64,000 nt of DNA from NCBI RefSeq assembly GCF_000237925.1, contig NW_017386008.1:744001-808000 (forward strand), read 5' to 3'. Each line of letters begins with the position of its first letter. The stretch's first letter is position 1. Of the stretch, positions 13,501 through 28,500 are shown in pieces. Source of the stretch: Schistosoma mansoni (lineage: Eukaryota > Platyhelminthes > Trematoda > Strigeidida > Schistosomatidae). Position numbers and translations under genes: made by a program. The notes below the pieces were generated by a model, which had not been told where the DNA came from, did not search any database, and worked only from the letters and a program-made list of their open reading frames with translations.

Positions 13501-16500
13501 TTAACAATAATTGATCATATGCTCACTAGTGAATGACTTCATAGGATATTTCCTGGAGTTCTAGTGATAAGCAGTGACCAGTGAGATGGTAACTCACTGA
13601 AGATAATTGTTGAACGGTTGCTCAACTTCGTGGATTGATTGAAGTTAGACATTAATCAGAAGGTTTTTTTGGAGATTTCAGTATTTTCATAGTTGAAATC
13701 ATTAGTCAATTAAATCTGGACCATCAAGGAAAATCTGGAAGCACTGGACGACCGTTTCGCCATATCGTGGGACTCCTCAGCAATGCATATCCACGATCCC
13801 TGGGTTCGAATCTCGCGAAGCGAGGTTGTGGATGTGCACTGCTGAGAAATTATTTGTCTAATAGAAAACTGGTGATGATTATTTGATTTCGAGTTCTATT
13901 TATGATATATTGAGCAAGAATTAAGCCTATCAACTAAGCTTTAATTGATCGGTGAATGAATGACCTGTAAAACTGACTTCTTTCAATCGTTTGTTAGATC
14001 TAAACATGTTTATAATTCTATCAATGATTCTATGTATAAGAATAAAGTTCTATTGAATAAAATATCTATTTTAATATAGTGGAGAAGATTTATAGCTCAG
14101 ATGGATGATTTTGATTGAGTTTTGTTCCCTGAGCTGGATAGTTTGATTGTGAAGTTTTAATTATCCATCTTAACAACATCATCAGCACAAACTCCACGAT
14201 CAAACTATCCAGCTCAGAGAGTAAAACTTCATCAAAATATCTATTCTTCTAGTTAATGGTTTTGTTTTTTTTTTTTTTTTGATCATAAATTACTTAAAAG
14301 ATCCCAGTTATCCAGTTACATAAGTAACCATTACTTAGATACATCGCATTACTTTGTTTATCATTATTCTAGTTATTTGTTTTAGTAAACTTGTAGTATC
14401 AGTTTATTTGTTAAGCCCATATACTTTATCCTAGCTACTGTCCAAGCCAATTCACCTATCCATTATGAGTCATATTTTGATCTTGTTCATTATTCGCTTA
14501 TTAAACTTGGCTATACTTTTATATGAGCATATATGTGTACACTTCGTATCTTATTCATCATATGTCTGTTACTCATTTTTGTCCGACTATAAATGTTGAT
14601 TAACGCTTGGTTAAATCGAGTTGGTTTCCCAGCCATCTCCACTGCATGTCATTTCCGCCTCGTTCACTTCCTTCGCTTATTCGCCTGTTCACTCGCTCGT
14701 TATTATTCGCTCAGGTGTTGTTAACTTTCTGACCTGAGTTATTCAACAATAAACTGTAGTTGCTGATATCCTTTGTCTTTTGATTTTACGCGCCGTTAAG
14801 ATTAGAATTATATCGGTTATCGAAACGAACGATTAACGAATTGCGGCACTACAAACTAAAAACACGTTAACTACTTATTATTAATCTTAATTTACAACAA
14901 TGTAAAACATTAAAACCAAACATATAAACACTTTTAACTAATTTTGAAGAACGAAACGGCTGTCGAATACTTCCAGGTTTTCCATGGTTATCTAGCTTCA
15001 ATTGATTCATGATTTCAACTATGAAAATACTGAAATTTCCACAAAAACCCCTTCTGATCTATAATCATATGCTCACTAGTGACTGACTTCACGATACATG
15101 TCCTGGAGTTCTAGTGAGAAGCAGTGACCAGTGGAGTTCAAACCACGTCTGTTGTGAGATATCAACTCACTGAAGACAATTGGTGAATGGTTGCTCAAAC
15201 TTCGTGATTTGGTTGAAGTTAGACATTAATACCGCTGAATGCTGGTTCAGTGGTCTATCAGTAAAGTGCTCTAGCGCGAGACTGGTAGGCTCTGTGTTCG
15301 AATCTCGTGAGGCGGGATCGTGGTTGCGCACTGCTGGGGAGTCCCATAATATGACGAAATGGCCGTCCAGTACTTTCAGGTTTTCCATGGTGATCTAGCT
15401 TCAATTGACTCATGATTTCAACTATGAAAAATACTGAAATCTCCACAAAACCCCTTCTGAATTCTGAACTTATTCACTATACCATCCCTTGAAGAGAATC
15501 CATAGGTCGACAGACTATATCAAGTAAAAAACGACGTATAAATCCATCATAAATCATAATATAAACAATAATCTATTAAGATAAAGTTTGTTATTGTGTT
15601 AACAGAAAGACACCAGTTATTGAATAAATAATGATGAACAATAAGTCGACAAGTAAAACTTGAAAGAAACAAACTGAAATAAAAGCTGGAACTATTACAA
15701 ATGCTTTTCTTTGTCAAATAGATGAAATATGACTATCACTTATATCTTGAAAATGCGTTTTATCTTATATGGGAGTTGTCAGTTGGATGTACCTGCTTAA
15801 ATTGATATGTACTATGGGATAGCCATTTGCTTGTGTAATGGGATGAAGTTTGAATTCACTTAGTATTATTTGTTTGAATCTTCCTATTGATGTTTTTAGG
15901 ACTGCAACTGGTCAGTCTCTTATTGGCATATGTGCATATTGTGCGTATTACCTCGATATAGCCTTAATTCACAAGGATTACAAAACAAAGATTGATTGTC
16001 TCAAGAAGTGGAATCCAGGAGGCGTGTTTCGTCCTATTTGGGACACGTCAGCCGGACGTACTTGCATCTCACAGTTGATGTTCACTCTGGGACTAATCAA
16101 TTACAATCCTAAACATCAATAGGATGATTGTGACAAACAATAATATGTGAATTTAAACTTCACCCCAATGCACAAACAAGTGGTTATCAGGACTCATTAG
16201 CTAAAGTGGATAACGCGATGGTATGTTGTAATATTCAACGACTACCTAAATTATATATCACACTAAACTAATGAACAAAATAAATAGGCTATATCATTTG
16301 TTATTATAATTTTATGAAGTAATACTAAATCAAATTTATCATTATCAAATAGAAAACTAGATAAAGTTGAACTATACAATCAAGTAAAGAATCTTCTAAA
16401 AGATTATAGGGAAGAAAGGGAAAATAGTTCATTGTATTATTCTACTAATTTGGGCGGCCTGCTTAAACATCTGGGCTACCTGTTTCCCGTCATCTATATA

Positions 16501-19500
16501 TATTTCAACAAGTTATCTAATATTGTTTGTTTTAATACATCATTATGGCTATCAAGCACACAACCTATTCCGGTGCGTTTCTGAAAACTGTACAACCTTT
16601 CGCTGTAAAAGTTCCAAAAGGTCTAATCAAAGATGTCGTATTTGCTGGGAACATACAGCAAAAAAGAATATACATTATTCATATATCGATTGACTGAACT
16701 GCTGACATCCAACTGGCGATCACTGAATGTTTATCATCAGAAGCAACGAAGAAATAAGAAACGTAAACATGTTGAAATACTTTATGCTGAGAATTCGATT
16801 TTGTACCAAATAATATAATATTGAATAAAGCTAATAATAATAATAATAATAATAATAGTAATAATAATATAGTTTCATGATAATTAATCCACTATATAAC
16901 TGATAAGTCGATCCTATTTAAACATCATATAAATGATATTCATTCGAATAATAACGTCAACTGTGTAGAACAATCTATAGAGTTGAAATCATGAGACAAT
17001 TGAAGCTAGACCACCATCGAAAACCTGGAAGCACTGGACGGCCGTTTCGTCCTATTATGGGACTCCTCAGTAGTGAGAATCCACGAACCCAATCTCGCGG
17101 GATTCACACCCAGGACCTATCAGTCTCGAGCCAAAGCCCTTAACCGATAGACCACTGAGCCGGCATCCAACGGTGTTAATGTCTAACTTCAATTGATCCA
17201 CCAAGAGTGGTGAAAAGAAAATTGAATTGAGAATATGATAAAGAAAAACCATTAAATATCCAAAGGGATACAAAACAAAAAAAGAAAGGAAATAAGAAAA
17301 AGAAAAAAATCAAAACAAAAAAGAGAAGAAAAGAAATTCGGCAAAAAAGCTTTAAGAAACGTTAATAAAATAAAATAAATCAAAAAAAATTAAAAGAAAA
17401 ACGAAAAAGACGAAAGACACCAGACGGAAAAAAACTATAGAAGGTAAATCGAAGAAGAAGTGGACTAGAAATGATGGAATTATTAAAATTATATTAAAAA
17501 GAAAATGATGAAAATAAATGAAAAAATTACCAATTAAAAGAGAACAAATATGTCGAATCAAACCAAAAACCAACACCCACAACACAACACACATACTCAC
17601 AATTATCCCACACATTCAACCATCTCATCCTACATTCAACACTCGTACACACGTAACATGGAATATACATAACACACCAACAACTACATATCACCAACAC
17701 ACCCACATCCAGACAACTAAACACTAACACCACCTATCACATTACCACCGACACACTCATCGTCACATCACATCACAGCACATCACAGAACATTCAAACT
17801 GAATCATTCACTCATTCACTAGCAACTCCTCTATCAACACTCACAATCCTCAGCACAACACATATGCACATTGTGCGCAACAGCACCAGTCGCAACCACC
17901 TGACCTATCATACACTCTACACTCCTGTTCCCCCACCTCTCCACTCTCTCCAACTCAACCAACCAGATCCTTCGTCACTCCACACTCACCCACACAAACA
18001 CACGCCTCACGTCAGTCCACCTACGACACAATCAACCTCGTGTGTGTTGCATCACACACAGAAATCTAACACAACACTTCATCATCCTCACCTCCCTAAT
18101 CACCCAAACATACACATTCACTCAATACATCCACATGTACACCATTCATTCACACCATCTCACAAATCATCATATCGCTATACACATTAGTCAAATTGAA
18201 CAACCAACACAACTGTGTCCACCATCAACCCAATCGAAATTCAATTCCATCATTTACTAATTCACGAACACACACACTCACAACCATCAGACACAACTAT
18301 CCCACACACCGAGTCGCATCAACTCCATACAGAAATAACTCCACTGATACTACACAACAACCATCTGTCCCACACCAATCTCTCTTCAACGACTACACTC
18401 ATGCGAATGATTGTCGTCAGAACATATCCACACTCACCATCAGAGACACACACGCACACGCACACGCACACGCACACACTCACATACAAGCACTCATTGT
18501 CAGAATCACTTCACCATCAATTCTGTATACAGTCTCAGTGTTTTACAATGGAACACCGAGTCAATCAGTGATGTGCCGTACTCTTAATCAATCATCCAAT
18601 CCTTCACGCATGCATGCATGCATGCATGCATTCATTCATTCATTCATTCATTCATTCATGGATTCATTGATTCACCCTCTCACTAACTCATCGAGATATT
18701 CAATCGATCAGTTGGTGTGTGTTCGTCTGACCACCTGAAGGATATTGAATGTGACCACCTGAAGGATATTGAATGCATCGGATGAGTAGTTGACGATCGG
18801 ATGAGTAGTTGACGATCGGTGTGATGCGACATAACGGATGGGCAATAGTGGAGTGTGATGCGATGACTAGACGGGGGACTGTACCGTTACACACCATGAG
18901 TGGGTGGTGGGTTGCACGCACAGACACGTTTGCGATGTGCTGGTCGCTGGCGATCCGACTCACTGTGGTGAGGCGACCAACGACACAGTGTAGCTTGTGA
19001 CTGACTGGTCGGTGTGATGCATCGAGTGATGTCGGATCAAAAGCCCACCAGCTCCGGCGAGGCGGATTCGAACCACCGACCTAAGGATCACTGCACCAAT
19101 CTACAGTCCTCCGCTCTACCAACTGAACTATCGCCGGACGTCCGCTCGCACACAAACACATCGCTTCACACTACAATCCAACACCCACAACACAACACAC
19201 ATACTCACAATTATCCCACACATTCAACCATCTCATCCTACATTCAACACTCGTACACACGTAACATGGAATATACATAACACACCAACAACTACATATC
19301 ACCAACACACCCACATCCAGACAACTAAACACTAACACCACCTATCACATTACCACCGACACACTCATCGTCACATCACATCACAGCACATCACAGAACA
19401 TTCAAACTGAATCATTCACTCATTCACTAGCAACTCCTCTATCAACACTCACAATCCTCAGCACAACACATATGCACATTGTGCGCAACAGCACCAGTCG

Positions 19501-22500
19501 CAACCACCTGACCTATCATACACTCTACACTCCTGTTCCCCCACCTCTCCACTCTCTCCAACTCAACCAACCAGATCCTTCGTCACTCCACACTCACCCA
19601 CACAAACACACGCCTCACGTCAGTCCACCTACGACACAATCAACCTCGTGTGTGTTGCATCACACACAGAAATCTAACACAACACTTCATCATCCTCACC
19701 TCCCTAATCACCCAAACATACACATTCACTCAATACATCCACATGTACACCATTCATTCACACCATCTCACAAATCATCATATCGCTATACACATTAGTC
19801 AAATTGAACAACCAACACAACTGTGTCCACCATCAACCCAATCGAAATTCAATTCCATCATTTACTAATTCACGAACACACACACTCACAACCATCAGAC
19901 ACAACTATCCCACACACCGAGTCGCATCAACTCCATACAGAAATAACTCCACTGATACTACACAACAACCATCTGTCCCACACCAATCTCTCTTCAACGA
20001 CTACACTCATGCGAATGATTGTCGTCAGAACATATCCACACTCACCATCAGAGACACACACGCACACGCACACGCACACACTCACATACAAGCACTCATT
20101 GTCAGAATCACTTCACCATCAATTCTGTATACAGTCTCAGTGTTTTACAATGGAACACCGAGTCAATCAGTGATGTGCCGTACTCTTAATCAATCATCCA
20201 ATCCTTCACGCATGCATGCATGCATGCATGCATTCATTCATTCATTCATTCATTCATTCATGGATTCATTGATTCACCCTCTCACTAACTCATCGAGATA
20301 TTCAATCGATCAGTTGGTGTGTGTTCGTCTGACCACCTGAAGGATATTGAATGGGACTGGATTTGGTAAATGAATGCATCGGATGAGTAGTTGACGATCG
20401 GTGTGATGCGACATAACGGATGGGCAATAGTGGAGTGTGATGCGATGACTAGACGGGGGACTGTACCGTTACACACCATGAGTGGGTGGTGGGTTGCACG
20501 CACAGACACGTTTGCGATGTGCTGGTCGCTGGCGATCCGACTCACTGTGGTGAGGCGACCAACGACACAGTGTAGCTTGTGACTGACTGGTCGGTGTGAT
20601 GCATCGAGTGATGTCGGATCAAAAGCCCACCAGCTCCGGCGAGGCGGACTCGAACCACCGACCTGAGGATCACTGCACCAATCTACAGTCCTCCGCTCTA
20701 CCAACTGAGCTATCGCCGGACGTCCGCTCGCACACAAACACATCGCTTCACACTACAATCCAACACCCACAACACAACACACATACTCACAATTATCCCA
20801 CACATTCAACCATCTCATCCTACATTCAACACTCGTACACACGTAACATGGAATATACATAACACACCAACAACTACATATCACCAACACACCCACATCC
20901 AGACAACTAAACACTAACACCACCTATCACATTACCACCGACACACTCATCGTCACATCACATCACAGCACATCACAGAACATTCAAACTGAATCATTCA
21001 CTCATTCACTAGCAACTCCTCTATCAACACTCACAATCCTCAGCACAACACATATGCACATTGTGCGCAACAGCACCAGTCGCAACCACCTGACCTATCA
21101 TACACTCTACACTCCTGTTCCCCCACCTCTCCACTCTCTCCAACTCAACCAACCAGATCCTTCGTCACTCCACACTCACCCACACAAACACACGCCTCAC
21201 GTCAGTCCACCTACGACACAATCAACCTCGTGTGTGTTGCATCACACACAGAAATCTAACACAACACTTCATCATCCTCACCTCCCTAATCACCCAAACA
21301 TACACATTCACTCAATACATCCACATGTACACCATTCATTCACACCATCTCACAAATCATCATATCGCTATACACATTAGTCAAATTGAACAACCAACAC
21401 AACTGTGTCCACCATCAACCCAATCGAAATTCAATTCCATCATTTACTAATTCACGAACACACACACTCACAACCATCAGACACAACTATCCCACACACC
21501 GAGTCGCATCAACTCCATACAGAAATAACTCCACTGATACTACACAACAACCATCTGTCCCACACCAATCTCTCTTCAACGACTACACTCATGCGAATGA
21601 TTGTCGTCAGAACATATCCACACTCACCATCAGAGACACACACGCACACGCACACGCACACACTCACATACAAGCACTCATTGTCAGAATCACTTCACCA
21701 TCAATTCTGTATACAGTCTCAGTGTTTTACAATGGAACACCGAGTCAATCAGTGATGTGCCGTACTCTTAATCAATCATCCAATCCTTCACGCATGCATG
21801 CATGCATGCATGCATTCATTCATTCATTCATTCATTCATTCATGGATTGATTCACCCTCTCACTAACTCATCGAGATATTCAATCGATCAGTTGGTGTGT
21901 GTTCGTCTGACCACCTGAAGGATATTGAATGGGACTGGATTTGGTAAATGAATGCATCGGATGAGTAGTTGACGATCGGTGTGATGCGACATAACGGATG
22001 GGCAATAGTGGAGTGTGATGCGATGACTAGACGGGGGACTGTACCGTTACACACCATGAGTGGGTGGTGGGTTGCACGCACAGACACGTTTGCGATGTGC
22101 TGGTCGCTGGCGATCCGACTCACTGTGGTGAGGCGACCAACGACACAGTGTAGCTTGTGACTGACTGGTCGGTGTGATGCATCGAGTGATGTCGGATCAA
22201 AAGCCCACCAGCTCCGGCGAGGCGGATTCGAACCACCGACCTAAGGATCACTGCACCAATCTACAGTCCTCCGCTCTACCAACTGAGCTATCGCCGGACG
22301 TCCGCTCGCACACAAACACATCGCTTCACACTACAATCCAACACCCACAACACAACACACATACTCACAATTATCCCACACATTCAACCATCTCATCCTA
22401 CATTCAACACTCGTACACACGTAACATGGAATATACATAACACACCAACAACTACATATCACCAACACACCCACATCCAGACAACTAAACACTAACACCA

Positions 22501-25500
22501 CCTATCACATTACCACCGACACACTCATCGTCACATCACATCACAGCACATCACAGAACATTCAAACTGAATCATTCACTCATTCACTAGCAACTCCTCT
22601 ATCAACACTCACAATCCTCAGCACAACACATATGCACATTGTGCGCAACAGCACCAGTCGCAACCACCTGACCTATCATACACTCTACACTCCTGTTCCC
22701 CCACCTCTCCACTCTCTCCAACTCAACCAACCAGATCCTTCGTCACTCCACACTCACCCACACAAACACACGCCTCACGTCAGTCCACCTACGACACAAT
22801 CAACCTCGTGTGTGTTGCATCACACACAGAAATCTAACACAACACTTCATCATCCTCACCTCCCTAATCACCCAAACATACACATTCACTCAATACATCC
22901 ACATGTACACCATTCATTCACACCATCTCACAAATCATCATATCGCTATACACATTAGTCAAATTGAACAACCAACACAACTGTGTCCACCATCAACCCA
23001 ATCGAAATTCAATTCCATCATTTACTAATTCACGAACACACACACTCACAACCATCAGACACAACTATCCCACACACCGAGTCGCATCAACTCCATACAG
23101 AAATAACTCCACTGATACTACACAACAACCATCTGTCCCACACCAATCTCTCTTCAACGACTACACTCATGCGAATGATTGTCGTCAGAACATATCCACA
23201 CTCACCATCAGAGACACACACGCACACGCACACGCACACACTCACATACAAGCACTCATTGTCAGAATCACTTCACCATCAATTCTGTATACAGTCTCAG
23301 TGTTTTACAATGGAACACCGAGTCAATCAGTGATGTGCCGTACTCTTAATCAATCATCCAATCCTTCACGCATGCATGCATGCATGCATGCATTCATTCA
23401 TTCATTCATTCATTCATTCATGGATTCATTGATTCACCCTCTCACTAACTCATCGAGATATTCAATCGATCAGTTGGTGTGTGTTCGTCTGACCACCTGA
23501 AGGATATTGAATGGGACTGGATTTGGTAAATGAATGCATCGGATGAGTAGTTGACGATCGGTGTGATGCGACATAACGGATGGGCAATAGTGGAGTGTGA
23601 TGCGATGACTAGACGGGGGACTGTACCGTTACACACCATGAGTGGGTGGTGGGTTGCACGCACAGACACGTTTGCGATGTGCTGGTCGCTGGCGATCCGA
23701 CTCACTGTGGTGAGGCGACCAACGACACAGTGTAGCTTGTGACTGACTGGTCGGTGTGATGCATCGAGTGATGTCGGATCAAAAGCCCACCAGCTCCGGC
23801 GAGGCGGATTCGAACCACCGACCTAAGGATCACTGCACCAATCTACAGTCCTCCGCTCTACCAACTGAGCTATCGCCGGACGTCCGCTCGCACACAAACA
23901 CATCGCTTCACACTACAATCCAACACCCACAACACAACACACATACTCACAATTATCCCACACATTCAACCATCTCATCCTACATTCAACACTCGTACAC
24001 ACGTAACATGGAATATACATAACACACCAACAACTACATATCACCAACACACCCACATCCAGACAACTAAACACTAACACCACCTATCACATTACCACCG
24101 ACACACTCATCGTCACATCACATCACAGCACATCACAGAACATTCAAACTGAATCATTCACTCATTCACTAGCAACTCCTCTATCAACACTCACAATCCT
24201 CAGCACAACACATATGCACATTGTGCGCAACAGCACCAGTCGCAACCACCTGACCTATCATACACTCTACACTCCTGTTCCCCCACCTCTCCACTCTCTC
24301 CAACTCAACCAACCAGATCCTTCGTCACTCCACACTCACCCACACAAACACACGCCTCACGTCAGTCCACCTACGACACAATCAACCTCGTGTGTGTTGC
24401 ATCACACACAGAAATCTAACACAACACTTCATCATCCTCACCTCCCTAATCACCCAAACATACACATTCACTCAATACATCCACATGTACACCATTCATT
24501 CACACCATCTCACAAATCATCATATCGCTATACACATTAGTCAAATTGAACAACCAACACAACTGTGTCCACCATCAACCCAATCGAAATTCAATTCCAT
24601 CATTTACTAATTCACGAACACACACACTCACAACCATCAGACACAACTATCCCACACACCGAGTCGCATCAACTCCATACAGAAATAACTCCACTGATAC
24701 TACACAACAACCATCTGTCCCACACCAATCTCTCTTCAACGACTACACTCATGCGAATGATTGTCGTCAGAACATATCCACACTCACCATCAGAGACACA
24801 CACGCACACGCACACGCACACGCACACACTCACATACAAGCACTCATTGTCAGAATCACTTCACCATCAATTCTGTATACAGTCTCAGTGTTTTACAATG
24901 GAACACCGAGTCAATCAGTGATGTGCCGTACTCTTAATCAATCATCCAATCCTTCACGCATGCATGCATGCATGCATGCATTCATTCATTCATTCATTCA
25001 TTCATTCATGGATTCATTGATTCACCCTCTCACTAACTCATCGAGATATTCAATCGATCAGTTGGTGTGTGTTCGTCTGACCACCTGAAGGATATTGAAT
25101 GGGACTGGATTTGGTAAATGAATGCATCGGATGAGTAGTTGACGATCGGTGTGATGCGACATAACGGATGGGCAATAGTGGGGTGTGATGCGATGACTAG
25201 ACGGGGGACTGTACCGTTACACACCATGAGTGGGTGGTGGGTTGCACGCACAGACACGTTTGCGATGTGCTGGTCGCTGGCGATCCGACTCACTGTGGTG
25301 AGGCGACCAACGACACAGTGTAGCTTGTGACTGACTGGTCGGTGTGATGCATCGAGTGATGTCGGATCAAAAGCCCACCAGCTCCGGCGAGGCGGATTCG
25401 AACCACCGACCTAAGGATCACTGCACCAATCTACAGTCCTCCGCTCTACCAACTGAACTATCGCCGGACGTCCGCTCGCACACAAACACATCGCTTCACA

Positions 25501-28500
25501 CTACAATCCAACACCCACAACACAACACACATACTCACAATTATCCCACACATTCAACCATCTCATCCTACATTCAACACTCGTACACACGTAACATGGA
25601 ATATACATAACACACCAACAACTACATATCACCAACACACCCACATCCAGACAACTAAACACTAACACCACCTATCACATTACCACCGACACACTCATCG
25701 TCACATCACATCACAGCACATCACAGAACATTCAAACTGAATCATTCACTCATTCACTAGCAACTCCTCTATCAACACTCACAATCCTCAGCACAACACA
25801 TATGCACATTGTGCGCAACAGCACCAGTCGCAACCACCTGACCTATCATACACTCTACACTCCTGTTTCCCCACCTCTCCACTCTCTCCAACTCAACCAA
25901 CCAGATCCTTCGTCACTCCACACTCACCCACACAAACACACGCCTCACGTCAGTCCACCTACGACACAATTAACCCTTTGTCTTTTTTTTATCGTTTTGT
26001 TCTCTTTTCATACTTATTGTTGATTTATATTTTTTTATATTTTTTCTTTCCCCTACTTGTGTTTTTCTTTTTTCTTGTTTTCTTTTTTGTGCTTCTTTTA
26101 CTTTTCTTTCTTTTATTTTTGTTCTTGTTTTATTTTTTTTCATTTTTGGTCAAACTTTTGACTTACTCGCATTTCATTTTCTTATTAATTTCATAATTGA
26201 AACCATGAAATTGATTGAATTTTTTCTCATCTATTTTTTGTATTCCATTTAAATCAAGTACAATAATACGACATGGTCTATTGAAAGAATCCTGATTTAT
26301 TTTCAATGGTAGTTGATTACTTCTCTGTTTATAAGAAGAAAATTGTAAGATGTAAGATGATTTTGTTTGATACTATTAATATAAATATATTTAAGTAATC
26401 TTATATAGTTGAGATAATGAGTCAATTGAAGTTAGACCATCATGGAAAACTTCGAAGGATTGAACGTCGTTTCGTCCTATTATGGGACTCCTCAATGGCA
26501 GTGCGCATTCACGATCATAACTCGCGAGATTCGAAACCAGGACCTATTTGTCTAGCTAGCGAGCGCTTAACCTCTAGACCACTGAACTTGCCGGCATCCA
26601 ATGGTGTTAATATGTAACTTCAAGTAATCTACAAAATTGAGCAACCGTTCACCGATTGTCTTCAGTGAGTTCATATCTGACAACAGACCTGGTTGAACTC
26701 CACTGGTCACTGCTTCTCACTAGAATTCCAGGAAATATCTTATGAAGCCAATCACTAGTAAGCATATGATATTCAACAGAAAGGTGTTTTTTGTGGAGAT
26801 TTTTAGTAATTTTATAGTCCCGCACTGGGATGTAAACGGCGATCCAGTACTTCCAGTTTTTTCCATGGTGGTCTAGCTTCAATTGACTCATGATTTCAAT
26901 TATAAAATTACTGAAAATCTTCCCTCCCCCAAATAAAACTCCCTACTGATAATAATCTAATTAAACAACCAACCAATGATTATCGTTTTCTTGCTGACTT
27001 ACAAGTTGGCAAATATGATCTGCTTTTTTTCAATCACAATTCAATGAAATATAAATTATAGATTCATTGATATTTTCAGATGTCTAAATGAATATTATCA
27101 AAATCTTATTGTTAAAAGATTGTAGATCTTAGTAAGCAAAGATGAATAGTAGCTAGCAGTGGAATCCAGGACGTGCATTTCGTCCAATTAGAAACTGATC
27201 AGTTGCAGTCCTAACACATCGATGAGAAGATTCAAACAAACAATACTAAATGAGTTATAGGTCTTAGTTTAGTTACATCCAGTAAGGATCCATTTTTTGT
27301 ATGAGAAATATCGGTGACATTATAATTTATTGGATGACCTACTTAGTAGAGTTAAATGAGGGTATTATGAGCTTTATTTTGACCCATAGACTACTACTGC
27401 ACGATTTACCATTCTTGAGTTATACCCAATCTATTAATTACTGTTTTCCCTATGTTTGAGAATAATGATTCATATATTGCAGAGGCTGCTATTGATGTTC
27501 TGAACTTAACTGACTGAGCTAGGCAGATAGCAGGACTGATAAGTACTCAAGATTGCTCATACGGCTTTTGTGTGTCATTGCTCTGATCGATAGTTCACTG
27601 CTCTCCAATTGGCGGGAATCATCACGTCATATATTATTAAACATGGCACACACATCTAGACATACACTCAAGCTAATCGATATAACATTATCTTTTGCAC
27701 TTATTTCGATTTCAGTCAATAGTATTAAAATATCCGTAAGGTAAATGGATTGAAGATGACAGACTATTCAATAATCGATATTCTCTGAATCTAGAAATTT
27801 GATAACTTCACATCCTTTTAACTTTATTTAAATTCATAAAATGGGGACAAACTATGTGAATGAAATACACGAATAACTTCCTTAATGTTAGAAATATACC
27901 ATCAGCTCTTCACCAGTATAACTCGGATCGGATCGGAGATGTAAAGGCAAGGATTGGCAAAGCAAGGGCAGCATTTCTACAATTGAAGAACATATGGAAC
28001 TCAAAACAACTCTCAACTAACTTCAAATTGACAATCTTCAATACGAACGTCAAGACAGTTCTACTGTATGGAGCTGAAACGTGGAGAACTACTACGACCA
28101 TCATCAGGAAGGTACAAGTATTTATAAACAGTTGTCTACACAAAATACTCAACATACATTGGCCGGATACTATCAGCAACAGCCTTCTGTGGGAGAGGAG
28201 GACAAATCAGCTTCCAGCTGACGAGGAAATTAGGAAAAGATGTTGGAAATGGATAGGACATACATTAAGCAAATTACCAAACTGCATTACAAGACAATCC
28301 CTAACTTGGAATCCAGAAGGGAAGCGGAAAAGAGGAAAGCCAAAGAACACATTATTTCGGAAAATAGAAGCAGATATGAAAAGGATGAATAACAAATGGA
28401 AATAACTGGAAAGGAAGGCTCAGGAGAGAGTTGGGTGGAGAATGATGGTGAGCGGCCTATACTCCTCGACGAGGTGTAACAGGCGTAAGTAAGTAAGTCT

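Larger units (their letters stand above)
17570..25970. repeat. Tandem array of ~1.58-kb units, each with a tRNA-Tyr gene
   Basis: Units start at the same CCAACACCC text: 17570-19177 (1608 bp), 19178-20759 (1582), 20760-22337 (1578), 22338-23919 (1582), 23920-25507 (1588), and a partial sixth at 25508-25970. They are nearly identical. They differ in the number of ACGCAC repeats (four in units 1 and 5, three in units 2-4), in one TTCAT-region length, in the tRNA bases noted below, and in a segment of unit 1 at 18733-18815 with duplicated 20-mers. Each unit has about 1 kb of C/A-rich, G-poor plus strand, then a GCAT/TCAT microsatellite, then a GC-richer block ending in the tRNA. The open frames of 60-180 codons recur only because the repeat recurs; I see no sign that they code. 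Confidence 0.95.

Noticed and set aside
15240-15320. tRNA-like sequences with B box GGTTCGAATC in many places outside the array
   Set aside because: They lack proper acceptor and anticodon stems and continue into hammerhead and tail sequence, so they are SINE heads, not tRNA genes.
17864-25610. Recurrent open frames of 60-180 codons in every array unit, including His/Thr-rich ones
   Set aside because: They recur because the DNA repeats, are low-complexity ([13 protein letters not shown] from microsatellites), overlap in several frames and lack any domain. The tRNA is the only supported gene in the unit.
17570-25970. CRISPR-like or satellite array
   Set aside because: Units are 1.58 kb without spacers, and the window is eukaryotic (introns, tubulin, HDAC).
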